A stretch of DNA of 20,030 bases from Candidatus Heimdallarchaeota archaeon AB_125 (GCA_001940755.1 MEHH01000016.1:1-20030); one strand, 5' to 3'. Shown: positions 6,769 to 14,222, counted from the first letter of the stretch. Translations and numbers: made by a program. Notes: generated by a model from the sequence alone, not told the origin.

Positions 6769-7557
6769 TTACTCTAATCCAACCATTACAAAAGAAGCAT
6801 ATATTTCATATCCCACTTTGGAGTATACTTTTATCGCAGGTTCATTATCCGTAAGCACATGGATTATAGCTATTTCTGTATGTTTCATCATTTTATGAAC
6901 ACTCTCATTAACTAGATAAGTTGCAAGACCTAAATTCTGATACTTAGGGTGTGTAGCTGCATTTGCAATAATTGCAGCTGTTTCATCTATCCAAGATAAA
7001 GCGAAAGAAATCAGCTTATTACCATCAAATAGACCAGTATAATTCTGATTTTCATCAAAAGTCAGATGTTTGGAAGTTATTTTGCTCCAATAAGTGGGAT
7101 ATGCTTTTGCCATAAGTTTTGCAATCTTTGAAGCGTCTTTTTCAGTTAGTTTTCTTTGTGTAAATGGTTTATCTAACAGAAATCTGGGAATCATCTTATC
7201 TTTCCGAAGTACCATTCTATGAAGAAAAAGCTCTGTTTTTGGTTTGGGAATCAAAGAAGATAACAACTTTTGATATCTTATTTCAAAATTAACCTGATCA
7301 AATTGAACATCTTTAGGAATTGCATGAAATAAAGCTTCCACAATTTCATCATTTTGACCTCGTACATGTGCAATTTGATTTTTCCATATAAGACATAAAC
7401 CAACAATTTCATCATTTTCAATTGCTACTAAGAATTTGCTTTGTTCAGGGTAATGCTTCAAATCTAGAATGAAGAAGAAATACAGGGGTATATCACTAAG
7501 AACATAATCCCAAAATTTCTTAATATCGAAATCCTCTAATTTAACAATTTGAAGCAT
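6769..7557 (-). CDS. GNAT-family N-acetyltransferase, probably tandem domain
   Basis: Predicted acetyl-CoA-dependent N-acetyltransferase, 262 residues. The C-terminal half (about 133-262) is a GNAT domain: FTQRKLTEKDASKIAKLM (132-149) as beta1-alpha1, then ATHPKYQNLGLATYLVN (201-217) containing the acetyl-CoA pyrophosphate loop QNLGLA (a Q/R-x-x-G-x-G/A site), and VLTDNEPAIKVYSKVGYE (234-251) as the alpha4/beta6 end, where Tyr245 is the usual general-acid position. The N-terminal half looks like a degenerate GNAT (KFLVAIENDEIVGLCLIW, 41-58) without a clear CoA loop, giving the double-GNAT build of some acetyltransferases. It lies 47 bp downstream of the exonuclease III gene on the same strand and may be co-transcribed, though TATA-like sequence in the gap allows its own promoter. 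The substrate is unknown. Confidence 0.84.
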   Translation of the reverse strand: MLQIVKLEDFDIKKFWDYVLSDIPLYFFFILDLKHYPEQSKFLVAIENDEIVGLCLIWKNQIAHVRGQNDEIVEALFHAIPKDVQFDQVNFEIRYQKLLSSLIPKPKTELFLHRMVLRKDKMIPRFLLDKPFTQRKLTEKDASKIAKLMAKAYPTYWSKITSKHLTFDENQNYTGLFDGNKLISFALSWIDETAAIIANAATHPKYQNLGLATYLVNESVHKMMKHTEIAIIHVLTDNEPAIKVYSKVGYEIYASFVMVGLE

Positions 7558-7604
7558 ATTAGTTCACAAATTATAGTTGTAGTAATATAGATATTTTGTT
7601 CCAA

Positions 7605-8456
7605 TCAATTGAATTTTAATTTGAGTATAATTGGACAATGATCAGAACCAATTACATCTGATAGCATACTAGATTCAGTTACCTTCTCAATTAAATCTTC
7701 AGATACAAAGAAATAATCTATTCGCCAGCCAACATTTCTTTCTCTAGCTGTCATACCTTTAGCTATATTCCGCATGGACCACCAGGTATAATTCTCTGGC
7801 TTTTTATTGAAATATCGAAAAGTATCCACAAATCCACTTGAAATCAGTTGGTCAATCCATTTACGTTCTTTTGGAAGAAAACCTGACGTATCCTCATTTG
7901 CTTTTGGATGGGTTAGATCAATTTCAGTATGGGCTGTATTAACATCCCCACATATGACAACTGACTTTCCTTGATTCCTTAGATCAATTACATGCTCTAG
8001 AAAAACTTTGTAGAAATCCATCTTGTATTTGAGTCTCTCAGGACTCATTTTGCCATTTGGGAAGTAAACATTTAACAGAACAAATTCATCAAATTCTGTT
8101 TCCATTAATCTCCCTTCTTTATTTAACCGCTCTACAGTTAAGTTTGTGTTTACTCTAAGTGGTTTTACTTTAGAATAAGTAACTACACCACTATAACCTT
8201 TCTTTTCAGCAGAAGACCAATTACTCACATATCCTTGAGGACTAAGAAGAGCAGCTGTGAGTTGCTCAGGATGAGCTTTAGTTTCTTGTAGACATAAAGC
8301 ATCTGGAGAGATTTGATGCAACCATTCATTGAATTTTAGCTTTACTAGTTCTTCTTTTTGCAAAATTTGATTGAATTTTAATCCTTCAGAGATTTCTTTC
8401 TTCGAAACAGCTCTTATACCATTAACGTTCCATGAAATCAAGTTGATTTCTTTCAT
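7605..8456 (-). CDS. xth: Exodeoxyribonuclease III / AP endonuclease
   Basis: Base-excision-repair enzyme of the exonuclease III/APE1 family: cuts 5' to abasic sites and removes 3' blocks, in the cytosol. At 283 residues it is of normal length. Seen: LISWNVNGIRA (6-16, metal-site N10), CLQETKA (55-61, metal-ligand E58), KKGYSGVVTYSK (85-96), the catalytic Tyr in NVYFPNG (129-135, Y131), GDVNTAHTEIDLTHPKAN (170-187, D171 and N173), GFLPKERKW (192-200), YTWWS (223-227), GWRIDYFF (243-250, D247) and GSDHCPI (270-276, D272/H273). All catalytic residues are present. The segment GLKFNQILQKEELVKLKFNE (25-44) is longer than the equivalent stretch in many homologues. A TTTAAG TATA-like element sits about 27 bases upstream of the ATG at 8456. 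Confidence 0.96.
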   Translation of the reverse strand: MKEINLISWNVNGIRAVSKKEISEGLKFNQILQKEELVKLKFNEWLHQISPDALCLQETKAHPEQLTAALLSPQGYVSNWSSAEKKGYSGVVTYSKVKPLRVNTNLTVERLNKEGRLMETEFDEFVLLNVYFPNGKMSPERLKYKMDFYKVFLEHVIDLRNQGKSVVICGDVNTAHTEIDLTHPKANEDTSGFLPKERKWIDQLISSGFVDTFRYFNKKPENYTWWSMRNIAKGMTARERNVGWRIDYFFVSEDLIEKVTESSMLSDVIGSDHCPIILKLKFN

Positions 8457-8510
8457 AGGCTTATTTCACTATTTGTGTCTTAAACTTTGCGTGCTGTCCA
8501 TTTTTTGAGC

Positions 8511-8528
8511 TTTAACCAATCGGTTAAA
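8511..8528. promoter_or_regulatory. Perfect 7-bp inverted repeat in a divergent intergenic region
   Basis: TTTAACC-AATC-GGTTAAA is a perfect inverted repeat with a 4-base spacer, 55 bases upstream of the exonuclease III start. A related shorter palindrome, TTAACCGTTAA, follows at 8609-8619 in the same spacer. Two TTAACC-centred dyads about 95 bp apart between divergent starts could be binding sites of a dimeric regulator. They could also be chance in AT-rich DNA, and no regulator gene is adjacent. Confidence 0.35.
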
Positions 8529-8638
8529 TCCTTGTACTTTTCTCTTAAAATCTTTAATTTTTGGACTCTACAGTAGTCGAATCCAGTTGGGTTATTTGAC
8601 TAATTAGTTTAACCGTTAATCGAATTAATTAAAAAAAT

Positions 8639-8657
8639 CCTTTAATAAAGGGGTGAT
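8639..8657 (+). promoter_or_regulatory. Palindrome overlapping a strong Shine-Dalgarno sequence
   Basis: CCTTTAATAAAGG (8639-8651) is a 13-base palindrome. Its right arm runs into GGGGTGAT (8650-8657), which matches the archaeal 16S anti-Shine-Dalgarno with one mismatch and sits six bases before an ATG at 8664. If transcribed, a 5-bp stem with an AAT loop would cover the first two G residues of the ribosome site. Most genes in this window lack any such site, which makes this one stand out. Confidence 0.4.
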
Positions 8658-8680
8658 TACGTTATGATAGGTGCAAAAAA

Positions 8681-8803
8681 ATGGCAATGAAAATCAAAAC
8701 TGGCAAAACAAAAAATCAAAAAATCATCCAAGAGTTAGAAAAAGATTATGCAAGAGTAAATCAACTAACTTTAGCTGCAAAAAACGGTGTGTTTAACTAC
8801 TAA
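8681..8803 (+). CDS. Possible 40-residue basic protein preceded by an overlapping 8-codon ORF
   Basis: A short frame encodes MAMKIKTGKTKNQKII and then an amphipathic stretch rich in Glu, Lys, Asn and Gln, ending NGVFNY. Its ATG has an AGGTG site (8669-8673) seven bases upstream. That site lies inside another tiny frame, MIGAKKWQ (8664-8690), which has its own GGGGTGAT site. The two frames meet at a run of seven A residues (8675-8681): a -1 slip there would join them into a 46-residue product, as would one extra base. The gene overlaps the 3' end of the convergent ArsC-like gene by 4 bp. No family is recognised. Two correctly spaced ribosome sites argue for real translation, but at this length that is uncertain. 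Confidence 0.42.
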   Translation: MAMKIKTGKTKNQKIIQELEKDYARVNQLTLAAKNGVFNY

Positions 8804-9195
8804 CCTTTCTTTTCTTCTTCTATTAACTCTCTAACTTTTTCTTCTATTAAATCTCTAACTCTTCTATATTCATCCATTTGTTTCCCTTTTGGATTATCGA
8901 GATCCCAATTTTCTAATTTCGGAACAAACAATGCAGGACATGATTCTTCTGCATCACAACCCATAACAATTAATCTATCTGCCCAATCCCAGGAATCAAC
9001 TTCCTTAGATACATGGTTTGAGATATCTATTCCTTTATCTTTCATAACTTCTATAGCTAAAGGATCTACTTGATGTCCTTCTTCTGTCCCTCCTGAACGC
9101 ACTTCTATCAAGTTTTTACCCAGAGCTCTTCCAAAACCTTCAGCCATCTGACTTCGACAAGAATTATGAACACAAATGAAAAGGACTTTTTTCAT
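8800..9195 (-). CDS. Arsenate reductase / low-molecular-weight phosphatase family protein
   Basis: Protein of 131 residues from the low-molecular-weight tyrosine phosphatase superfamily, thioredoxin-coupled arsenate reductase branch (reduces arsenate to arsenite). Seen: P-loop CVHNSCRSQMAEG (8-20) giving Cys8-x5-Arg14; the redox pair C80 and C86 in VMGCDAEESCP (78-87), matching the second and third cysteines of ArsC; and WDLDNPKGK (97-105) with the general-acid Asp region. The three-cysteine set supports arsenate reductase over plain phosphatase. No arsenite pump (ArsB/Acr3) or ArsR is beside it; the gene 35 bp upstream is a sugar-type transporter. TAAATTTTTTAA about 27 bases before the ATG could be a separate promoter. 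ArsC function is likely by family but the context does not confirm it. Confidence 0.88.
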   Translation of the reverse strand: MKKVLFICVHNSCRSQMAEGFGRALGKNLIEVRSGGTEEGHQVDPLAIEVMKDKGIDISNHVSKEVDSWDWADRLIVMGCDAEESCPALFVPKLENWDLDNPKGKQMDEYRRVRDLIEEKVRELIEEEKKG

Positions 9196-9230
9196 ATATG
9201 AAAATAGAAGAGTGGGTTAAAAAATTTAGT

Positions 9231-10694
9231 CTAATTACGATTTTTCCTTGAAAATATCTGCTTGAATATAGAGGTATTCTTAACTTTTGCATCTACCATA
9301 AATGGATCAAGATCTGCTTTCCAAATAATTGGAAATGCAATAATCAGAAAGATTGTACAGATGGGACCTAGCCAAGTGAGACCTAGGTTTACTGTTTCGC
9401 TTCCAATTACTTTTTCCCAATCACGCATAAAACCAGCTAAAATAAATCCTAATGCTTGTGCAATATTGAAAGGTAAGCTTTTGAATCCAGTATAAAGCCC
9501 AGAACGATTCTGCGAAGTCCTTCGCTCATCTTCATCAGCAAAATCAGCCATAATTGCATATGGAAATAAATATACAGCAGAAACAGCAAAAACTGCAAGA
9601 ATACTAAAAACATAACCTTGAACAATTTTAGGTATAAGAGGAATTCGACCAATAATTGGAGTCAATGGCATCCAGATTAATAAAAGACTGAAAGAAACTA
9701 TCAAAGACCATTTTTTGCCAAATTTCTTAGAGAATCTTCCCCAGAAGAAGAAACTAACTATAACAGCAACAAGCATAACCCCTGAGAATATTCCTTTCTG
9801 TAATGCGTCAACAACCCCTAGTACTTGCTCAAGGAAATCCAAAATTAATGCTGAAAGAACAGTAACTCCAACATTTAGGATAGTAAATCCTCCAACATAA
9901 ATCATATAATTTTTGTTTTTGAGTGCGACTTTTATTTCTTCCCAAGCATTGTTCTCTTTCTCTGGAACTTCTCTTTCTTTTATTTTCAATAGTGCTGGTA
10001 AGAAGAACAGGAGTTCTATAATTCCAAATACAAGAGCAAAAACTAACAGATATTTACCTGCTACTCCGTAAATTCCTTGTGGGTCTTTGTTGATAAAACC
10101 AGACATCAGTAAAACAAAACCTGAACCAATTGCTGCTCCAACTAAATTAACGGTATTCATCAAGCCAGATACTTGGACTCTTTCATCTTCAGAAGTAATT
10201 TCAGGCATCCAAGATTGATAAGGAATCAGTAAATATCCATAGAATAGATGAAACATTGAATTCCAAATAAGTAACCAAGCAAATTTTGCTATCTGACCAC
10301 CTGAAGGAATGATGAATTGAGGAATAAAAAGCATAACAAATGAGAAAGCCAAAACAGGAGCTCCTGTCCAAATGAAGAATTTTCTTCTTCCTATTTTTGA
10401 TTTTGAAGGTATTTTGTCTGATAGAATACCGAATACAACAGAAGAGATTCCTATCACAACCTTACCTACTGCATTTCCTATTCCATTTAACATAGGATCC
10501 AAATTTACTTGATTAGTATACATCCAAAAGGTTGCTACGAAGACCACATTCAGAAGAATAGTTGATCCAGTTCTACATATTGAGTAGTAGATTTTTTGTC
10601 TTGCTGTAAGCATATAATTCAATCCTTCTGAAGTAATTGATGATGTGAACGATACCATCGTATTAGTAATTTTATATAAGAGTTTGTGAATCAT
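9231..10694 (-). CDS. GPH-family (glycoside-pentoside-hexuronide:cation symporter-like) transporter
   Basis: Major-facilitator-type membrane carrier, 487 residues with about 12 hydrophobic helices. Family marks: the loop 2-3 segment FGILSDKIPSKSKIGRRKFF (68-87), like the GPH signature with Asp and Gly-Arg-Arg; YGYLLIPYQSWMPEITSEDER (152-172), like the helix 4-5 P-x-x-A/S-x-x-P-E-T motif; and the second-half counterpart YLFPYAIMADFADEDERRT (374-392). GPH proteins usually import sugars or related solutes with Na+ or H+; archaeal members are mostly uncharacterised, so the substrate is open. The start may be internal (M13 or M28), since the first helix begins only near residue 39. It is upstream of the ArsC-like gene on the same strand and divergent from the HEAT-repeat gene across 76 bp. 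Confidence 0.86.
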   Translation of the reverse strand: MIHKLLYKITNTMVSFTSSITSEGLNYMLTARQKIYYSICRTGSTILLNVVFVATFWMYTNQVNLDPMLNGIGNAVGKVVIGISSVVFGILSDKIPSKSKIGRRKFFIWTGAPVLAFSFVMLFIPQFIIPSGGQIAKFAWLLIWNSMFHLFYGYLLIPYQSWMPEITSEDERVQVSGLMNTVNLVGAAIGSGFVLLMSGFINKDPQGIYGVAGKYLLVFALVFGIIELLFFLPALLKIKEREVPEKENNAWEEIKVALKNKNYMIYVGGFTILNVGVTVLSALILDFLEQVLGVVDALQKGIFSGVMLVAVIVSFFFWGRFSKKFGKKWSLIVSFSLLLIWMPLTPIIGRIPLIPKIVQGYVFSILAVFAVSAVYLFPYAIMADFADEDERRTSQNRSGLYTGFKSLPFNIAQALGFILAGFMRDWEKVIGSETVNLGLTWLGPICTIFLIIAFPIIWKADLDPFMVDAKVKNTSIFKQIFSRKNRN

Positions 10695-10770
10695 CTATAC
10701 CCCAGAATTACTTTACGCCTAGAACCAAAGTTTTTTGTTTCAGCAATAGAAGTTTACTTGAAGTGTTTGA

Positions 10771-11655
10771 ATGTCAAATGAAGAGATAATGAAAATTGTA
10801 AAACTGCTTGAAAATCCTAGCCCAGCTCTCCGACAGCTTGCATTAGAACAACTTGCTCCTTTTAGAAACGAAGAAATAGCTAAACAAAAGATTATACAGT
10901 CTCTGAAAGATTCAGACTCTGAAGTCAGAATTTTTGCTGCTGAGATTCTAGGAGATATTGTTGACAGTCAAGTATTGATTGCCTTAAGTCAAGCTTTAGA
11001 GGACGAGAATTGGGGAGTAAGAAAAGCTACAATTGATTCCCTTGGAAAACATAAAAATCTTGGTACTTTCACATTCATTATCCATTCATTAGAGGATGAA
11101 CATTCACAAGTCAGATATTCAGCTGCTAAAGCATTAAAGAACTTCGATGACATTAGCATGATTGAACCATTATTTGAAGGATTAAGAGACGATACTGAAT
11201 CAGTTAGAGAGGAGGCAAAATCTACCATTTTGAGTTTTCCAACTGAAGTTCCTGCATCTCTTGTGGCTAAATATATTTTAGATTCTAACAAACTTGTAAA
11301 GGAAGTAGTTGTTGAATTTCTAACTTATCGTGTAGAAGGAAATCCAGTTCCACATTTAGTAAAAACTTATGATGATCAAGACTGGGAAATACGATTACAA
11401 GTTTTACAACAAATCAAGAAGTTAATAGACATTGGAGAGATAGAGGATTCGCGTATATATGATGTAAATCTAAGAGCACTTGATGATGAACATTCAAGAG
11501 TAAGGTTTGAAGCAATAAGTAACATTGGAGCTCTCAAGGACTCTAATGCTCTAGATATTTTGGGGGAGATTGCTCGAAATGATGATGATTCAAATAATAG
11601 ACTGATGGCAACTGAAACAATGACTGCTATTAGAAGAACCATGAGATTGGAATAG
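10771..11655 (+). CDS. HEAT-repeat (PBS-lyase-like) protein
   Basis: All-helical repeat protein, 294 residues and no membrane segment, so probably cytosolic. Seen: about eight or nine HEAT-like repeats of 30-35 residues, each with the D-x-x-x-x-V-R-x-x-A pattern: SDSEVRIFAAEILG, DENWGVRKATIDSLG, DEHSQVRYSAAKAL, DTESVREEAKS, DQDWEIRLQVLQQI and DEHSRVRFEAISNIG. This is the PBS-lyase/HEAT type, used as a protein-binding scaffold; no catalytic domain is attached, so it should not be annotated as a lyase. It is the first gene of a loose + strand series, ending 50 bp before the small Cys protein, which has its own promoter-like box. The partner is unknown. Confidence 0.88.
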   Translation: MSNEEIMKIVKLLENPSPALRQLALEQLAPFRNEEIAKQKIIQSLKDSDSEVRIFAAEILGDIVDSQVLIALSQALEDENWGVRKATIDSLGKHKNLGTFTFIIHSLEDEHSQVRYSAAKALKNFDDISMIEPLFEGLRDDTESVREEAKSTILSFPTEVPASLVAKYILDSNKLVKEVVVEFLTYRVEGNPVPHLVKTYDDQDWEIRLQVLQQIKKLIDIGEIEDSRIYDVNLRALDDEHSRVRFEAISNIGALKDSNALDILGEIARNDDDSNNRLMATETMTAIRRTMRLE

Positions 11656-11676
11656 ATTAATCTCTTTCCCCTAATA

Positions 11677-11686
11677 TTTTTATATT
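11677..11686 (+). promoter_or_regulatory. TATA-like box for the CxxC/CxxH mini-protein
   Basis: TTTTTATATT is centred 24 bases before the ATG at 11706, in the 50-bp gap after the HEAT-repeat gene, with no Shine-Dalgarno. This again fits a leaderless archaeal promoter. Confidence 0.55.
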
Positions 11687-11705
11687 ATTCACTTTAGTTG
11701 AGTGT

Positions 11706-11960
11706 ATGAAACCACCAATTTGCGTTATTTGCTATAAAGAATTCACAGATTCTGATGAAGGAGGATTAGTTTATTTTGAGAAAAGCAAAAGTGACGAAAG
11801 ATGGATTAAAGCGATGAAGGTTGAAGGATTAACAGGTCATCCCCCTTATGCAGATTGGTTCTGCGAAAAACACTTTATGGCAGCTAAAGAATTATCGAAA
11901 CTTACATTGATAGAAGCAATGGAGATATTAAAAGAAAAATTCTCAGAGGATTTGCTTTAG
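11706..11960 (+). CDS. Small putative zinc-binding protein (CxxC...CxxH)
   Basis: Protein of 84 residues with no family I recognise. Seen: an N-terminal MKPPICVICYKEF (C6, C9) and a distant WFCEKHFMAAKEL (52-64; C53, H56), together a C2-CH set that could bind one zinc, as in treble-clef or RING-like mini-domains. The middle holds GLVYFEKSKSDERW and a conserved-looking GHPPYADW (44-51); the end is an amphipathic helix (LTLIEAMEILKEKF). There is no signal or membrane helix. A decayed copy of the same gene follows immediately (11961-12031), which shows that this reading frame was duplicated and supports its reality. The function cannot be told; zinc binding is inferred from residue spacing. Confidence 0.7.
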   Translation: MKPPICVICYKEFTDSDEGGLVYFEKSKSDERWIKAMKVEGLTGHPPYADWFCEKHFMAAKELSKLTLIEAMEILKEKFSEDLL

Positions 11961-12031
11961 ATGAAACCGTCAATTTGTGAGCTCTGTATGACATGAAAGA
12001 ATTAAGAAAGCTATTTTTACTAGAAGAATAA
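11961..12031 (+). pseudogene. Internally deleted duplicate of the CxxC/CxxH mini-protein gene
   Basis: The ATG directly after the upstream gene's stop begins MKPSICELCMT and stops, closely matching MKPPICVICYK at the start of the intact protein. A second frame beginning at 11993 reads MKELRKLFLLEE and stops, matching AKELSKLTLIEA (60-71) of the intact protein. So both ends of the gene are here while the middle of about 50 residues, including the C53/H56 pair, has been lost with a frame change. The best reading is a tandem duplication followed by deletion. Alternatively the first frame could be an 11-residue peptide with a Cys-x-x-Cys, which I think less likely. Confidence 0.66.
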
Positions 12032-12083
12032 TCTCTATTCTGAGAATAATAAATTCAGAAATAATACTCAAGTGGTTTGATTT

Positions 12084-12365
12084 ATGGCTAATGTCGAGAT
12101 TATAACTTTTACGAGAATTAAAGAGATAATTGGGAAAAAGAAGTTCTATTACGAAGCAAATTCAATTGAAGATTTACTAAATAGTTTTTTTGAAAAATAT
12201 GGTGATATTCTCAAAGATGAAATTCTTGATAATGATGGCAAAATAAAGAAACATTATAGAATTATTGTAAATGGAAGAAATATCAACATTTTAGATGGAT
12301 TTCGAACCAAATTGAATGATGGTGATATGGTAGCTCTTATGCCTGCTATAGCTGGAGGAAATTGA
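12084..12365 (+). CDS. MoaD/ThiS-like beta-grasp sulfur carrier ending Gly-Gly-Asn
   Basis: Ubiquitin-like small protein of 93 residues, best matched to MoaD (small subunit of molybdopterin synthase) or to archaeal SAMP modifiers. Seen: FTRIKEIIGKKKFYYEAN (9-26) as the first hairpin, SIEDLLNSFFEKYGDILKDE (27-46) as the central helix, YRIIVNGRNINILDGFRTKL (58-77), and LNDGDMVALMPAIAGGN (77-93), the classic MoaD finish. Carriers of this family end in a bare Gly-Gly whose carboxylate is adenylated and thiolated; here an Asn follows, so the tail would need trimming or work differently. A tungstopterin enzyme lies 2.4 kb away, which fits a pterin-synthesis role, but no MoaE or MoeB gene is adjacent. 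It sits 33 bp before the surface protein on the same strand. Confidence 0.85.
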   Translation: MANVEIITFTRIKEIIGKKKFYYEANSIEDLLNSFFEKYGDILKDEILDNDGKIKKHYRIIVNGRNINILDGFRTKLNDGDMVALMPAIAGGN

Positions 12366-12398
12366 ATTTAATGTTGTTTTGAGTAAGTTTTTAACTGT

Positions 12399-14222
12399 TT
12401 GAACCAATATTATGCTGTGTCACATAGAAAGTACAAATATAGCTTACAATCTTTTAAAATAAGATTCATGATGATATTTGTACTGTTTTTCTCTTTAATG
12501 ATGTTCAATTCACCATTCAATGTAGATGGTGCTGATATTATAGGAGAAAACTACTTAGGTCCTTCGTGGTCTACCACGTTTGGTAAAAATATTAAAGGAG
12601 CTCCCTCACTTGTTGATCTTGATAGAGACGGAGTGATAGAAGTTATAGCTATGACAGATAACTATGTTTTTTGCTTGGATAACTTAGGAACTATTTTATG
12701 GTATTTGGATTTTGAAACTAATCTTGCAGGAAAAATCAACTTTGGAGATTTGAATGAAGATGGCAAACTTGATTTACTACTAACAGCAGAATCATCCTTG
12801 ATTTGTGTAAATCACAAGGGAATAATTCTTTGGGAATACAAAACTGATTCAGAATTTAAGGAGTTTACACCTTGTATTTTTGATATTGATGGTGACAAAC
12901 ATCTAGACATAATTGTATCAACAGCAGATACTATAAGCCAACCATTTGTTATAACTAGAAAAGGAAAATTTGCCTATAGTTTCAATCTTACAATGGAATA
13001 TACTGGTTATTGGACATTGGAATTCGGATCATCTCCTACTATTGCAGATATAGATAATAATGGTATACTAGATATCTTAATTATAGGAAATGATTACAAA
13101 CTTCATTCCCTAACTATTTCAGGAGAAGAAAAATGGATCTCTAACATTATTCGAGGAGATTCCTCCATTGGAGTCGCAGATCTTGATGGAGACAATACTG
13201 CAGAAATAATTGTAACGAGTACCTATATGTTGTATTGTTTGGATCACTTAGGTGAAATAGAATGGAGTTATTCACAGGAGTTAGTTCTTAATAGAACTAA
13301 TATGATGAATTTTGATCCCTGTATTGCAGATATAAATGATGACGGTAGTATAGAAATTATTTCAAGTGCATACAATCCTTTCACAGGTGAAGGGAATGTC
13401 TTTTGCTTAAATGAAACAGGACATCTTCAGTGGAAAGTAGATTCTGCAACTAGTGTAGGTAATCCTTGTGCAATCGATATTGATGATGATAAAAAATTAG
13501 AAGTTCTTTTCAGTGAAGGAAAAACATATTTTGTTGGGTTAGATCATCTTGGAAATAGAATAATATTAAGGGATATAGAAGCCATTTCTTCAGAAACACC
13601 TCTAGTAGCAGACATTGATACTGATGGAAAACTCGAAGTAATAATCTCAAGAGAAACTAAGAAAGATATTTTTTGCTTTGAACTGCTGGAGTCTTCTAAT
13701 TCAACAAGCTCTTGGTGGACCTATGGAGGGAGTTTTCAAAGACATGGAAATCCTGACAGTGATGGTGATTTCTTGAATGATTATGCTGAGATCTACATCT
13801 ATAACACAAATCAATCATCTGTAGACTCAGATGGAGATTCGCTTTTAGACAGTTGGGAAGTAGAATATTTTTTGGATCCGCTCCAAAATAGCACATATGA
13901 TGACCCTGATAAAGATGGATTTACAAATATTGAAGAATTTGAGAGAGCTTCAAATCCCCAGAAATTTGATAATTGGGTAAGACTTTATGGAGGATATCTT
14001 GTCCCAGTTTGGCTGACAATCGTAGGTGTTATAGTATACAGTTATATTAAATCAAAACCTCTTACTCCAAAAATAAAGAGCTTTTTAGAAACAACTTACA
14101 TTTATCTCCGAGTGAAATTTGCAAAAGATATAACTAAACAAACTGAATTATATGTTACAGATAAAGAGTTCTTTGGTGATGTGGAAGAAGCTCTAAAAAT
14201 TGAAAGTAATAATAACGAATAA
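12399..14222 (+). CDS. FG-GAP/VCBS-repeat surface protein with calcium-binding repeats and C-terminal anchor
   Basis: Large exported, membrane-anchored protein, 607 residues. Seen: a signal segment FMMIFVLFFSLMMF (23-36); eight Asp-rich FG-GAP-like repeats, each D-x-D/N-x-D-G/N then a D/E-hydrophobic strand (LVDLDRDGVIEVI 71-83, GDLNEDGKLDLLL, FDIDGDKHLDIIV, ADIDNNGILDILI, ADLDGDNTAEIIV, ADINDDGSIEIIS, IDIDDDKKLEVLF, ADIDTDGKLEVII). These alternate with PQQ-like strands such as CLDNLGTILWYL, suggesting an eight-bladed propeller. Three thrombospondin-3-like calcium repeats follow (DSDGDFLNDYAE, DSDGDSLLDSWE, DDPDKDGFTNIEEF; 453-514), then one TM helix (531-551) and a cytoplasmic tail of about 55 residues. 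Such proteins usually act in adhesion or ligand binding. The start is uncertain: TTG 12399, GTG 12417 or ATG 12468; the ATG still leaves a full signal peptide. Confidence 0.86.
   Translation: MNQYYAVSHRKYKYSLQSFKIRFMMIFVLFFSLMMFNSPFNVDGADIIGENYLGPSWSTTFGKNIKGAPSLVDLDRDGVIEVIAMTDNYVFCLDNLGTILWYLDFETNLAGKINFGDLNEDGKLDLLLTAESSLICVNHKGIILWEYKTDSEFKEFTPCIFDIDGDKHLDIIVSTADTISQPFVITRKGKFAYSFNLTMEYTGYWTLEFGSSPTIADIDNNGILDILIIGNDYKLHSLTISGEEKWISNIIRGDSSIGVADLDGDNTAEIIVTSTYMLYCLDHLGEIEWSYSQELVLNRTNMMNFDPCIADINDDGSIEIISSAYNPFTGEGNVFCLNETGHLQWKVDSATSVGNPCAIDIDDDKKLEVLFSEGKTYFVGLDHLGNRIILRDIEAISSETPLVADIDTDGKLEVIISRETKKDIFCFELLESSNSTSSWWTYGGSFQRHGNPDSDGDFLNDYAEIYIYNTNQSSVDSDGDSLLDSWEVEYFLDPLQNSTYDDPDKDGFTNIEEFERASNPQKFDNWVRLYGGYLVPVWLTIVGVIVYSYIKSKPLTPKIKSFLETTYIYLRVKFAKDITKQTELYVTDKEFFGDVEEALKIESNNNE

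Noticed and set aside
8560..8600. GTCGAATCC, reminiscent of a tRNA T-arm, in the gap upstream of the small ORF.
   Set aside because: No matching stem or D-loop GG and no acceptor pairing within 90 bases on either strand.
10771..11655. Phycobilisome lyase function for the HEAT-repeat protein.
   Set aside because: The PBS-lyase label comes from the repeat type only; there is no lyase domain and no phycobilisome context.
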